Below, one piece after another: positions 27,158-35,791 of a stretch of 64,000 bases of DNA. The stretch is from Dyadobacter chenwenxiniae. GTDB taxonomy: Bacteria > Bacteroidota > Bacteroidia > Cytophagales > Spirosomataceae. Location of the stretch: the NCBI RefSeq assembly GCF_022869785.1, contig NZ_CP094997.1:4898001-4962000 (forward strand). The letters run 5' to 3'. A program made the position numbers and the translations under genes. The notes beneath the pieces are model-generated. The model saw only the letters and a program-made list of their open reading frames with translations. It had not been told where the DNA came from and did not search any database. Position 1 is the first letter of the stretch. Each line of letters begins with the position of its first letter.

Positions 27158-27622
27158 TTATTCATATTGATAATTTAGTGTGCTTCATAACATATGCAAG
27201 TCAAGCATAATTAATTTTCTTCACCGACTTTCTATTTGAAAAATCAGTTATGTATGGTAATACTTGACTAGTTTTCCAATTAATAATTATACTACACCTG
27301 AAAATAATTCTTCAACAAACATTTGATAAAAAAGATATGCGAAAGCCTTAATATTATCAATATATATTAATCTATTTACAAATTATAGTAAGTGCTAATC
27401 AATTAATTCACAACACATGCTAGACACCATATATAAAAAACTCACTAAAAGACTTGCTAGTATTACTCGCCAATCAAATTGCAAGTCAAATCCAGAACGT
27501 ACAAATATTGACAGGAAAATCTCATCATTAGAATCGGATCAGGAAGGGCAAGGAAAAAGGGATAGAGAATACCTTAAATGGCGACACAATCTTTAACCAT
27601 TAACCTTGGCTAGATCGTCATA
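27158..27622. other. AT-rich spacer between the two glycosyltransferase genes
   Basis: 465 bases, very rich in A and T, with one possible small ORF (reported separately). No hairpin terminator, IS end or tRNA was recognised. It may mark a recombination joint in an acquired patch. Confidence 0.5.
27417..27596 (+). CDS. Possible small hypothetical protein, 59 residues
   Basis: ATG at 27417 opens a frame to TAA at 27594-27596. The product begins MLDTIYKKLTKRLASITRQ and ends DREYLKWRHNL. It is basic and then Glu/Asp/Lys-rich, with no membrane segment. Family not recognised. Support is weak: it is the only sizable ORF in an AT-rich spacer and lies opposite in direction to its neighbours. Confidence 0.3.
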   Translation: MLDTIYKKLTKRLASITRQSNCKSNPERTNIDRKISSLESDQEGQGKRDREYLKWRHNL

Positions 27623-28675
27623 TTATAAGAGGCTTTCATAAAGGGATAGGTATGCACTAGCAGCCTTATTCCACGTGAAGCTGTCTGCATAATTCTTTAC
27701 CTCGTCAGCGCAATTCCGCCGCACAAAATCCGCCATTCCAACATTGAAAACTTCTTCCATGTGTTTATCTTCGAAGTTGTCAAAATAATAGGCATGCTTT
27801 CCTCCAATTTCCGGCAAAGACGTGAACTTTGATAAAAATACTGGCTTTCCAAATTGCATTGCCTCAATCACAGGCAATCCAAAGCCTTCTGCCCGAGATG
27901 GAAAAACAAATGCTGAACAATTTTTATAGTACCATGCTTTGTCCTTTTCGGATATAGGTCCGGTAATGTGAACCCTGCTTTTGACATTATATTTAGCGGC
28001 AACACGGAGTATAACTTCTTTATGAGGTGTTTCGATACCCGATATAATCAGGTCGTAATTATTATTTCTTAGTAAAGCTGGGAGATAATGAAACCCCTTC
28101 TGAATTGACAATAGGCCAATTGTGAAAATAAATTCGTTAGGGGGACAAAACACCGGAACATGGGCATGAGCAGAAATAAGTTTGTCCACGCCATTATAAA
28201 TAACGCTTAATTTGTTTTGTGCTTCCGGGAAAATAGTTTTAATATCATTTGCAACAAAATTTGATATTGCCACAATTTTATCACAAGAATCAATACGATA
28301 CTTTAACCTTGACAAATATCTTTGGATACTGCTATTATTACTGAAACCCAAATGTATTTTATTAAGATCATGAATTGTGAGAATACGCTTCGCATTCACA
28401 TTTGTTGGTCTTAACCGACAGGTCTGATCAGTTAGATGTACTATATCAAATTGATTCTTAGCAGAAAAATGAAATTTATGCAACTTTGAAAAATAAATAA
28501 ATCGTACTCTATTTTCAAACAGATAGGGATTTTGTTTGAAAATATAGTACGATAATTCAAATTTAGCTTCATTGCAGTCAACAATGGCATCTCCAAGACC
28601 CTTTCCAAATGAGAAGTATCCACAATTCAGATCTTTCATAGAGTCAAACGTCACTAATACGCGCTTCATTTCCAT
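27623..28675 (-). CDS. Glycosyltransferase family 4 protein
   Basis: 350 residues of GT-B fold. The C-terminal Glycos_transf_1 domain is clear: FIFTIGLLSIQKGFHYL, then SAFVFPSRAEGFGLPVIEAMQFGKPVFLS with the retaining-transferase E-x7-E pattern (EGFGLPVIE). The acceptor domain includes IVHLTDQTCRLRP and the SNFVANDI motif. It is AT-rich like the neighbouring glycosyltransferase, in the same direction across a long spacer. An ATG two codons in is an alternative start. Confidence 0.9.
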   Translation of the reverse strand: MEMKRVLVTFDSMKDLNCGYFSFGKGLGDAIVDCNEAKFELSYYIFKQNPYLFENRVRFIYFSKLHKFHFSAKNQFDIVHLTDQTCRLRPTNVNAKRILTIHDLNKIHLGFSNNSSIQRYLSRLKYRIDSCDKIVAISNFVANDIKTIFPEAQNKLSVIYNGVDKLISAHAHVPVFCPPNEFIFTIGLLSIQKGFHYLPALLRNNNYDLIISGIETPHKEVILRVAAKYNVKSRVHITGPISEKDKAWYYKNCSAFVFPSRAEGFGLPVIEAMQFGKPVFLSKFTSLPEIGGKHAYYFDNFEDKHMEEVFNVGMADFVRRNCADEVKNYADSFTWNKAASAYLSLYESLL

Positions 28676-28832
28676 TTAATTTGCGACAGTATGTTTTCCA
28701 TATTACTATGGTTATAATCGATGAGTTCAAGAAGCATTTTTATTCAAAAAATGCTAGCATCCGATTATTTATCGTCACAATTGAATTATTCAACGGAAAT
28801 CTCTTTGTATTAGAAATGTAGATCCAGTAACC

Positions 28833-29045
28833 CTAATTCCGCGTCTTCTTCCCCTTCCCCCAGTTCTTCTTCATTTTGGTATAAGACTTCTTGCTAACCG
28901 TTTTCTTGGCTTTTGGGCGGGAGGTGCCTTTTTTCTTACGGGCATTGATGTTGTTGACGAGTGAGTTTTTGACGCCTAATTTGTTCTTTTTCTTGCCGCT
29001 GGTTTTTGCTTTATCATGCCCTTTTTTCTTCGCTTTCTTAGCCAT
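28833..29045 (-). CDS. Small Lys-rich basic protein
   Basis: 70 residues, about 40 percent Lys plus Arg (MAKKAKKKGHDKAKTSGKKK at the start, KMKKNWGKGKKTRN at the end). There is no hydrophobic core, so it is probably disordered and nucleic-acid-binding. Similar short lysine-rich ORFs occur in Bacteroidota but I cannot name a family. It is a single gene downstream of the LytTR regulator's terminator. Confidence 0.6.
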   Translation of the reverse strand: MAKKAKKKGHDKAKTSGKKKNKLGVKNSLVNNINARKKKGTSRPKAKKTVSKKSYTKMKKNWGKGKKTRN

Positions 29046-29114
29046 AATTGATGCCGTGTTAAGTGTTTGGGCAAAACCTTAAATATCCGTGCCCGGTGAA
29101 CCCAGGCACAAAAA

Positions 29115-29143
29115 AAGCCCCTGATCTGAGCGACCCGGGGCTT
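29115..29143 (-). terminator. Intrinsic terminator of the LytTR gene
   Basis: AAGCCCC (29115-29121) and GGGGCTT (29137-29143) form the stem; on the minus strand a run of T follows. It is 17 bases past the stop at 29160. Confidence 0.82.
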
Positions 29144-29159
29144 ACTGATATCTAATCCC

Positions 29160-29549
29160 TTATGCTGCGGCACATTCACCCACAAGCATTTCCTGGATCT
29201 CACGCATTCTTCTTCTTGCAATGGGCACTTTGCGGCCGCAGCTTAGCAAAAGCGTGTCCGGCTCGATTTGCGCCACAACATACATCGGATTAACAATGTA
29301 AGACTTGTGGATACGGATAAAATTCACGTTCAAAATTTCCATCACCACTTTCAACGTTTTCGAAACAAGGTGTTTTTTGCCTTGACGGGTGTGGATGTAA
29401 GTATAATTGCCCTCGCCTTCCAGGTGCGTAATCTCATGCGCCGAGACCCACAAGATCTTGCCGTTCATATGCACAGCAATGAGGTTGGCGTTTTCAATGT
29501 TTGCTGGATTGACGATCCAGGAGAATGGGTTCATTAATGTTGTTTTCAT
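29160..29549 (-). CDS. Stand-alone LytTR DNA-binding protein
   Basis: 129 residues comprising essentially one LytTR domain: ILWVSAHEITHLEGEGNYTYIHTRQGKKHLVSKTLK, then NFIRIHKSYIVNP and a C-terminal RKVPIARRRMREIQEML. There is no receiver domain and no membrane span. It is divergent from two LytS-like kinases and a full LytTR response regulator, so it may read the same targets without being phosphorylated. Ligand or trigger unknown. Confidence 0.88.
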   Translation of the reverse strand: MKTTLMNPFSWIVNPANIENANLIAVHMNGKILWVSAHEITHLEGEGNYTYIHTRQGKKHLVSKTLKVVMEILNVNFIRIHKSYIVNPMYVVAQIEPDTLLLSCGRKVPIARRRMREIQEMLVGECAAA

Positions 29550-29855
29550 GGCTTAACAGATAAAAAGTTAATTGATTTTGGGATGTGCCCTGGCTTTTAG
29601 AATGACACAAAATTGGTTCGCAATCGTTGCGGTAGGAAACACATATTATCCGTATTGTCAGATTTGGTATCTGTAATACACTTTTTGGCGGATGACCTGT
29701 ATGTAAGCCATTTTTGACGAAAAATGAATATCCAAGTCCCGGTAAGCAGCTTGGACGAACATTTCCGACATTTCAGCCCCTTTTTCATACAATTCACAGA
29801 CGATCGTTTCTGTGCATGTGGCGGCATTCCTATTTTTGTCGTTCAGTTTTTCGCT
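29550..29855. promoter_or_regulatory. Divergent intergenic region between LytTR regulator and sensor kinase
   Basis: About 306 bases holding the promoters of both directions. I could not place a consensus TTG/TAnnTTTG pair with confidence. Open frames on either strand here do not look coding. Confidence 0.4.
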
Positions 29856-30944
29856 ATGATGCAAATCCGGTTCAGGTATTTCGACAAGTATTTTGGTACA
29901 CTCCGAAAAAACCGCCTCAACTTCTTTATTCTCGTGTTGGTCATCCCCTGGCTGGTCCCGGTGGTCGGTTATTTAATGTGGGGAAACATTTACTTTTCAG
30001 ATCCGCAAGTTTTCCTGGGCGGGAGCCTTATCAACCTGATTCTCTGCCTGATAGCCAATCACATTAATCAGATCATTGCCATTCTGGTCGCAAAAGCTTA
30101 TCCCGACACACACCAATCCGTTTTCCGGGTGCTTTTCTGGTTTGTGCTTTATTCCATTATCAATGTCTCCATCCTGATCCTCGTTTTGCTGGCCTATGAC
30201 CAGGTTCATTTATTTGGCTTTTCCTTGCAGCGTGAGCGGGCGATCTGGTCTGTATTTTTGCTGCTGGCGGCTTCGCTCATTGGTGCCGGGCTCACCGAAT
30301 TAGCGTACACTTTTGTGCAATGGAAAACCAATCAGGACGAGTTGCAGCAAATGGAGCAGCGGCAATTGCTGTCTGAACTGGAAGTGGTAAAACAGCAGGT
30401 TAACCCGCATTTTTTGTTCAATTGCCTTAATTCCCTCTCCGTTTTGATCTCTGAATCGCCTGCAACGGCGGAAAAATTTGTAGATGAAATGTCGAAAGTT
30501 TACCGTTACCTGCTGAGTGTCAACGGCCCCGACCGTGAAACGAGCATGGTAACCCTCGACGCCGAGCTGCGCTACATCCGTTCCTATATTTATTTGCTGG
30601 AAACCCGTTTTGAAAACGGCATAAGCATTTCCATTCAAGCCGCAGATCTGTATCTGAATGGACAAATGGCCCCATTAACATTGCAAACGCTGATCGATAA
30701 TGCTATCCGACACAACATTGTTTCGACCGATCATCCGTTGCGAATAGACATTCGCACCACTGCGACCGGCCAGCTGGAAGTAATCAATAATCTGCAAAAA
30801 AGGACTGTGCGTACGCCATTTAGCAACGCCGGGCTTGCCACTTTGATATCACGCTATAAAATGCTTTTTAACCAGGCAGGAACCATTCAGATCAAGGAAG
30901 AAGGGTCGGAGTTTACAGTGCTTTTGCCTTTGATTTATACATGA
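29856..30944 (+). CDS. LytS/YehU-type membrane sensor histidine kinase (first of two)
   Basis: About 363 residues from the ATG at 29856, which aligns with the start of the next kinase; the frame is open 44 codons upstream but that part is not conserved between the paralogues. Four membrane spans (for example ILVLVIPWLVPVVGYLM) precede a coiled linker and the His_kinase domain with QQVNPHFLFNCLNSLS, where the His is the expected phosphorylation site. The N-box IDNAIRHNI belongs to the ATPase domain. It overlaps the next kinase gene by four bases. Confidence 0.9.
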   Translation: MMQIRFRYFDKYFGTLRKNRLNFFILVLVIPWLVPVVGYLMWGNIYFSDPQVFLGGSLINLILCLIANHINQIIAILVAKAYPDTHQSVFRVLFWFVLYSIINVSILILVLLAYDQVHLFGFSLQRERAIWSVFLLLAASLIGAGLTELAYTFVQWKTNQDELQQMEQRQLLSELEVVKQQVNPHFLFNCLNSLSVLISESPATAEKFVDEMSKVYRYLLSVNGPDRETSMVTLDAELRYIRSYIYLLETRFENGISISIQAADLYLNGQMAPLTLQTLIDNAIRHNIVSTDHPLRIDIRTTATGQLEVINNLQKRTVRTPFSNAGLATLISRYKMLFNQAGTIQIKEEGSEFTVLLPLIYT

Positions 30945-32020
30945 TACAGACTTACAGATTTCAGCACATTGGCCAGCTGATATGGCTAAGCCTTTTTGGC
31001 AGGTGGATGTTTGTCCTGCTAGTTCCTTGGTTTGTGCCCACGATCAGTTACCTGCTGATCGGTGATCCTTATTTTGCGAGCATTTCCAATTTCATTTTGG
31101 GCACATTAATGGTCCTGTCCATGACCATTCTGGCTTTTATCCCGCACGATTGGGCGGCGCAGTACATTGCCCAAAAATATCCTTCCATCCATTCCTCGCT
31201 GAAACGGGCCGCTTACACTGCGCTCTCCTTTTGCGTTCTCACCGGCGTTTATGTAACAGCTTATGGCTTGCTGATCATCCGTTTCCGGCCGCTGAATGCA
31301 CAGCTGGATGCCGAAAAGATGGTTAACGTGTATTTGTTCGAGCTCCTGGCAATCCTGCTTTTGACGTGTTTGTATGAAGTCAATTATTCCCTGCGTAAAT
31401 GGAAAGAGATTAAAACCAACAAAGAAGCGATCAAGAAAGCCGGGTTACAGGGCCAACTGCAAAGTCTGAAAAGCCAGGTTAACCCGCATTTTTTGTTTAA
31501 TAGTCTGAATACACTATCTGCCCTCATCCATGACGAGCCGGCCAGGGCAGAGCAATTTGTGGATGAAATGGCAAAAGTTTACCGCTATTTGCTGCAAACC
31601 AATCAACACGAGCTGACAACATTATCGACAGAGATCCGCTTCATCAAATCCTACTATCACCTCCTGCGAACGAGATACGATTCCGGCCTGGAACTCGTCA
31701 TTCAGGTGAGTGACAGCGCATTGAACAAATACATTCCGCCATTGACATTGCAATTATTAGTAGAAAATGCGGTGAAGCACAACACGATTTTGGAAAAAAA
31801 ACCGCTTTTAATCGAGATTACATCGCTCGAAGACGATCAGCTGCAAGTGCGAAATAACCTGTTGGAGAAATCAACACCTGTGAAGTCAACCAAGCTGGGG
31901 TTGGCCAACATTGAGGCTAAATACAAGTTGCTTTCTGACAGGCAGCCTATTATCGGCCTGGGTGACGATCATTTTACGGTATTACTGCCACTGCTCACAC
32001 AAAATCCTGAAAACCAATGA
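30941..32020 (+). CDS. LytS/YehU-type membrane sensor histidine kinase (second of two)
   Basis: 359 residues, paralogous to the upstream kinase along its length. It has four membrane spans (LLVPWFVPTISYLLIG first), SQVNPHFLFNSLNTLSALIHDEPARAEQFVDEMAKVYRYLL and the N-box VENAVKHNT. The ATGA overlaps at both ends show tight translational coupling with the first kinase and the response regulator. The pair could form heterodimers feeding one regulator. Confidence 0.92.
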   Translation: MIQTYRFQHIGQLIWLSLFGRWMFVLLVPWFVPTISYLLIGDPYFASISNFILGTLMVLSMTILAFIPHDWAAQYIAQKYPSIHSSLKRAAYTALSFCVLTGVYVTAYGLLIIRFRPLNAQLDAEKMVNVYLFELLAILLLTCLYEVNYSLRKWKEIKTNKEAIKKAGLQGQLQSLKSQVNPHFLFNSLNTLSALIHDEPARAEQFVDEMAKVYRYLLQTNQHELTTLSTEIRFIKSYYHLLRTRYDSGLELVIQVSDSALNKYIPPLTLQLLVENAVKHNTILEKKPLLIEITSLEDDQLQVRNNLLEKSTPVKSTKLGLANIEAKYKLLSDRQPIIGLGDDHFTVLLPLLTQNPENQ

Positions 32021-32814
32021 ATATTTTAATTGTCGAAGACGAGAAGCTTGCCGTGCGCAAACTCACGAAATTGCTTGAAGAAACTGCTCCCGAGTTTGTC
32101 ATCAAAGGGATCACGCCCAGCATTGAAGCCACCGTAGAGTGGATTTCGGAAAACCGGAAAAATGGCAACCCGGAGCCTGACATTGTATTTCTGGATATCG
32201 AGCTGGCAGACGGGCAGAGTTTCGAGATCTTCAACCGCATAGAAATCAGGAGCACAGTGATTTTCACCACATCTTATGATGAATATGCATTGCAAGCATT
32301 CAAGGTGAACAGCATTGATTATCTGCTGAAACCCGTGCAACAGGAAGATTTGCAACGCAGCATTAAAAAGTTTTACGACCTCACGGGAAGTCAGCGGAAA
32401 TCCGAAATTCCAACATTGCCTGCGAACCTGGAAAACATCCTCAAAAACCTGCAATTGCAGCAGCCTGCGAGCGATTATCGCAAACGTTTTTTGGTAAAGC
32501 AAGGCGCCAGAATGCTGTCGGTTGAGATTTCGGAAATTGCTTATTTCTACATTGAAGACGGCGTCAGTTTTTTCAAAAACCTGCAAGGGCAAAAGTTTGT
32601 CGTGGATTATCGAATGGATGAAATGGAGCTTTTCCTCGACCCCGATCGCTTTTTTCGCATCAACCGGGGCCTCATCGTCACCCATCAATCCGTAACCCAC
32701 ATCCAGCCCTACTACAACAACCGCCTCGCCCTGACATTAAAACCAGCTTTCGACAAAGAATCGATCGTAAGCAGGGAAAAAACGAATGATTTCAAGAAGT
32801 GGATGGGGAAGTGA
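32017..32814 (+). CDS. LytTR family response regulator
   Basis: 265 residues. The receiver domain (1-120) has acidic residues in IVEDEKLAV, the phosphoacceptor Asp in IVFLDIELADG and Lys in YLLKPVQ. The LytTR domain (about 160-265) has RFLVKQGARMLSVEISEIAYFYIEDGVSFF and FFRINRGLIVTHQSVTHIQPYYNNR. It is the cognate output of the two kinases upstream. Its stop lies four bases from the stop of the convergent antitoxin gene. Confidence 0.94.
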   Translation: MNILIVEDEKLAVRKLTKLLEETAPEFVIKGITPSIEATVEWISENRKNGNPEPDIVFLDIELADGQSFEIFNRIEIRSTVIFTTSYDEYALQAFKVNSIDYLLKPVQQEDLQRSIKKFYDLTGSQRKSEIPTLPANLENILKNLQLQQPASDYRKRFLVKQGARMLSVEISEIAYFYIEDGVSFFKNLQGQKFVVDYRMDEMELFLDPDRFFRINRGLIVTHQSVTHIQPYYNNRLALTLKPAFDKESIVSREKTNDFKKWMGK

Positions 32815-32818
32815 TGGA

Positions 32819-33145
32819 TTATCTGAGCTGGATAAATTTGTTTTTAAATCGCACATTGAAATGAAGTTCTGCCTCCAAAGCCCTGAAAACTTTTAGAATT
32901 GTGTCAATGGTGGCGCTGTTGCTGCTGCTCTCGATTTTGGATATCTGTGCTTTTTGTACACCAACAAGCTTTCCCAATTGTTCCTGGGTAAGGTTTTGTT
33001 CTTGTCTGGCTGCCTTTATCATTCGCCCCAAAACATCCATACTCAGCTCATATTCATACGCTTCCCGCTCAGCACTGCCAGCTTCACCGACATATTTGTC
33101 TTTCATTTCGGCAAGCGTGTAGGATTTTATTGCCGGCTTTTCCAT
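32819..33145 (-). CDS. HigA-like XRE antitoxin
   Basis: 108 residues with an HTH_3 domain: IKAARQEQNLTQEQLGKLVGVQKAQISKIE at about 42-71. The C-terminal tail (ALEAELHFNVRFKNKF) resembles HigA antitoxins paired with Gp49-type toxins. It follows the toxin gene by 63 bases in the same direction, the toxin-first order typical of higBA. It probably binds the palindrome upstream of the toxin. Confidence 0.87.
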   Translation of the reverse strand: MEKPAIKSYTLAEMKDKYVGEAGSAEREAYEYELSMDVLGRMIKAARQEQNLTQEQLGKLVGVQKAQISKIESSSNSATIDTILKVFRALEAELHFNVRFKNKFIQLR

Positions 33146-33208
33146 AACGTTAATTAAGATTTACTCTGAAAATATCTGGTCCTGATTTTTGAAGCTTTGT
33201 CAATCTCA

Positions 33209-33490
33209 TTACCTGAAACCTTGTTCGTTTTTTTTTACAAATCCGTTTGTCGCAACCACCAGGGTGTTTTTACCATCCGTTTTATCCCAAAACGCAAGCA
33301 ATCTAATGCAGTCCCCGCTATAATTGGTCCTGAATTCCCAAATGTCATCTCCTAACTTCTTGAACAGTCTCGGATCATTTGTTTTTTGGGCAAGTTCAAC
33401 ATTATAGATCACCTTTCGGGCCGCTTTGGGCGAAAGCGTAGCAAGAAATTTTTCTGCTTCTTCTAAAAATAGTGTGTGAAAATACTGCAA
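33209..33490 (-). CDS. HigB-like (phage Gp49/RelE superfamily) toxin
   Basis: About 93 residues. Signature segments are FLEEAEKFLATLSPKAARKVIYNVELAQ, PRLFKKLGDDIWEFRT and LLAFWDKTDGKNTLVVATNGFVKK, matching the Gp49/HigB RelE-fold family of mRNA endonucleases. There is no ATG. The TTG at 33490 gives M-Q-Y-F-H-T-L-FLEEA, aligned with typical family starts; a TTG at 33508 is possible but lies within a TACATTTG -7-like box. The HigA-type antitoxin follows. Confidence 0.85.
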   Translation of the reverse strand: MQYFHTLFLEEAEKFLATLSPKAARKVIYNVELAQKTNDPRLFKKLGDDIWEFRTNYSGDCIRLLAFWDKTDGKNTLVVATNGFVKKNEQGFR

Positions 33491-33510
33491 GTCAAATGCT
33501 TTTTGCAAAT

Positions 33511-33546
33511 GTATATAAAGTTTCCAAATTTAGAAACTTCATATAC
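33511..33546. promoter_or_regulatory. Palindromic operator upstream of the toxin-antitoxin pair
   Basis: GTATATAAAGTTTC (33511-33524) and GAAACTTCATATAC (33533-33546) are inverted repeats matching at 13 of 14 bases, separated by eight bases. The palindrome touches the -7-like TACATTTG (33513-33506, minus strand) of the toxin gene, so bound antitoxin would block transcription. Confidence 0.7.
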
Positions 33547-33651
33547 AATTATGATAACGCTTTCTCCAAACTAAGTAACCGTCTGATGATAAATTTGGGC
33601 TATTGTTTCTGGATTTACTTACAATTTCAGATCTTAGTAACAAAAGTGGCT

Positions 33652-34779
33652 ATGAAATATCGTTTACTGAAGTTTGTTTCCTTTGTTCTGTTGTTCTTTG
33701 TGGACAGCTGTATTGAGCCGTTCTCTCCGCCGGAGGTTAATTCTCTGGAAAATCACCTGGTTGTGGACGGGTTTCTTAATGTAGGCCGGGACACGAGCAG
33801 GATCGAACTGAGAAGAACGCAAAATGTCAATCAAACGGCTGGCCCGATCACTGAAACGGGAGCAGAAATGTCCGTGGAAGCCGAATCGGGAGAGATCAAT
33901 GTATTTACCGAATCAAAACCCGGGCATTATATCCTTCCGCCCCGACAGTACGACAAGGCAGGAAAATACCGCCTCCGCATTAAAACCCGCGACGCGAAGG
34001 AATATTTATCCGATTATGTAGAAGTAAGCGTAACGCCCACCATTGACAGCTTAACGACAAAATTCGACAGTTTTCAGGATGCGATGGTATTTTACGTCAA
34101 TACGCATGATACGCAGGGCAAAACGCAATTTTATCGCTGGAAATTTGAAGAAACCTGGGAATACCGCGCGGCCTACCAGACGGCAATCGAGGTGATCGAT
34201 AAAAAATATGTCGGGAGGCAGGTGGACATTAACCGATGCTGGGGAAATCAAAAATCCGGCAGCATCCTGCTCGGAACAACCGTCAAGCTTTCCAGCGACA
34301 TTATCAAAGACCTTCCATTATTTAAAGTGCCGGTTCCTACCAACAAGCTTTTCATGAAATATAGCGTGCTGGTAAAGCAATATGGACTTTCCCGGCCTGC
34401 TTTTGAATACTGGACCAGCCTCTCCAAAACGACGCAGGGCACCGGAACGCTCTTTGACCCCCAGCCCTCACAGGTTACGGGCAATATCAGGGGCACAACG
34501 AACGGACAAGATCTTGTTTTCGGCTATTTCAGCGCGTCAACGGAAGAAACAAAAAGGCTTACCGTAACGCCGAGGCTGGGACGATATCCAACCTGCATGA
34601 TGCCCGACACGTTTGACGTGGTGTGCAATCCACTCAGTAACAGACAGTGCGGCCTGGAAACAACTTCATTACTTATGTCCTATGCGGGCCTCCGGGGAGA
34701 ATTTCTGTTAGGAGCGCCTCCGGAATGTACAGATTGCCGGACACAGGGCGGGACTTTGGAAAAACCTTCCTACTGGTGA
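33652..34779 (+). CDS. DUF4249 family lipoprotein
   Basis: About 375 residues from the ATG at 33652, which gives a lipoprotein signal (MKYRLLKFVSFVLLFFVDSC). The frame is open upstream across the toxin promoter but that part is not coding-like. DUF4249 motifs include PPEVNSLENHLVVDGFLNVG, the carbohydrate-binding-like extension AGKYRLRIKTRDAKEYLSDYVEV, and four C-terminal Cys (including PPECTDCRTQGG). Such proteins are normally outer-membrane partners of TonB receptors. This one has no receptor beside it. Confidence 0.85.
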   Translation: MKYRLLKFVSFVLLFFVDSCIEPFSPPEVNSLENHLVVDGFLNVGRDTSRIELRRTQNVNQTAGPITETGAEMSVEAESGEINVFTESKPGHYILPPRQYDKAGKYRLRIKTRDAKEYLSDYVEVSVTPTIDSLTTKFDSFQDAMVFYVNTHDTQGKTQFYRWKFEETWEYRAAYQTAIEVIDKKYVGRQVDINRCWGNQKSGSILLGTTVKLSSDIIKDLPLFKVPVPTNKLFMKYSVLVKQYGLSRPAFEYWTSLSKTTQGTGTLFDPQPSQVTGNIRGTTNGQDLVFGYFSASTEETKRLTVTPRLGRYPTCMMPDTFDVVCNPLSNRQCGLETTSLLMSYAGLRGEFLLGAPPECTDCRTQGGTLEKPSYW

Positions 34780-34810
34780 TCAAAAACTTTCTCCTGTGCA
34801 GACCTAACTG

Positions 34811-35689
34811 ATGGAAAACGCCGTGATCAACCCATTTCCCATATCGGTCAGGCTTATGCAACGCGGAGATCTGCTTTTTTGCCGGCATCTTGTCGCGGAA
34901 GCAGGCTGGAACCAGCAGGATAGCCATTGGTTGCGGGCTATGCTATTGGAACCGGATGGTTGTTTTGTTGCTGTAATAAATGGTCAGCCGGTTGGTACAA
35001 CCACGGTTTGCTGCTTTGAGCATATCGCCTGGATCGCAATGGTCCTGGTTGATAAAAGAAACAGAAATCAAGGCATTGGAAAGCATTTGGTGGAGCATGC
35101 GATTGGCTTTCTGGAACAAAAAGGCATCACTACAATCCGCCTGGACGCGACTTCACTGGGGCAAGGTTTATATCATAAATTAGGTTTCCAGCCTGAGTAT
35201 GAATTAATTCGTTTTACAGGGAATATCTTTCATCAGAAACCAAGCGCATATGAGCTCCATGAGGTGCTGCCTGACGATCAGTTTGTTCAGGAGATTTTGT
35301 ATCTCGATCAGCACATTACCGGGACCGGCAGGAAGGATTTTATTCTTGATTTCATAAATGCAGCGGAATGTCGTTTTTACTGCACGCGCACCGCAACCGG
35401 CAAAGTGGATGGTTATGCCGGTTACCGTGAAGGAAACAAGGCAACGCAAATCGGGCCTGTGGGTGCATTGAATGTTGTTGCGGGTGAGAAGTTACTGAAT
35501 GCGATCACTGCCCGTTTTAGTGAAAAACCTTTATTTATCGATATTCCGGCTGCCAATGTGCATGCTATGAACTGGGCTTTGGAAAACGGTTTCACGGCGC
35601 AGCGCAGGTTTGTACGAATGTATCGTGGCGTGCCGATAAGGGATCTGCCCCAGCACATCTGGGCAAGCTCCGGCCCGGAAAAAGGCTGA
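34811..35689 (+). CDS. GNAT acetyltransferase with two GNAT-type domains
   Basis: 292 residues. The N-terminal GNAT domain has the acetyl-CoA loop in IAMVLVDKRNRNQGIGKHLVEHAIGFLEQKG (about 78-108). The C-terminal half is a second, divergent domain of the Acetyltransf_18 kind (CRFYCTRTATGKVDGYAGYREG ... GPVGALNV ... ALENGFTAQRRFVRMYRG). It would acetylate an amine; the substrate is not indicated. It follows the DUF4249 gene by 31 bases, probably by chance. Confidence 0.88.
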   Translation: MENAVINPFPISVRLMQRGDLLFCRHLVAEAGWNQQDSHWLRAMLLEPDGCFVAVINGQPVGTTTVCCFEHIAWIAMVLVDKRNRNQGIGKHLVEHAIGFLEQKGITTIRLDATSLGQGLYHKLGFQPEYELIRFTGNIFHQKPSAYELHEVLPDDQFVQEILYLDQHITGTGRKDFILDFINAAECRFYCTRTATGKVDGYAGYREGNKATQIGPVGALNVVAGEKLLNAITARFSEKPLFIDIPAANVHAMNWALENGFTAQRRFVRMYRGVPIRDLPQHIWASSGPEKG

Positions 35690-35791
35690 TGCCGTTTGCT
35701 GTGAATGCTCCCATGACCGACTTCTCGTGGGGATAGATTAATTTTAGGAATCAAATGTCTCTCGGTTTTCATTCTTGGCACGTATATCAGC

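Noticed and set aside
29597..29864. Overlapping short frames on the minus strand before the first kinase
   Set aside because: Two mutually overlapping frames with no motif in a divergent promoter region.
32026..32700. 224-residue open frame on the minus strand
   Set aside because: Antisense to the LytTR response regulator gene, whose identity is certain.
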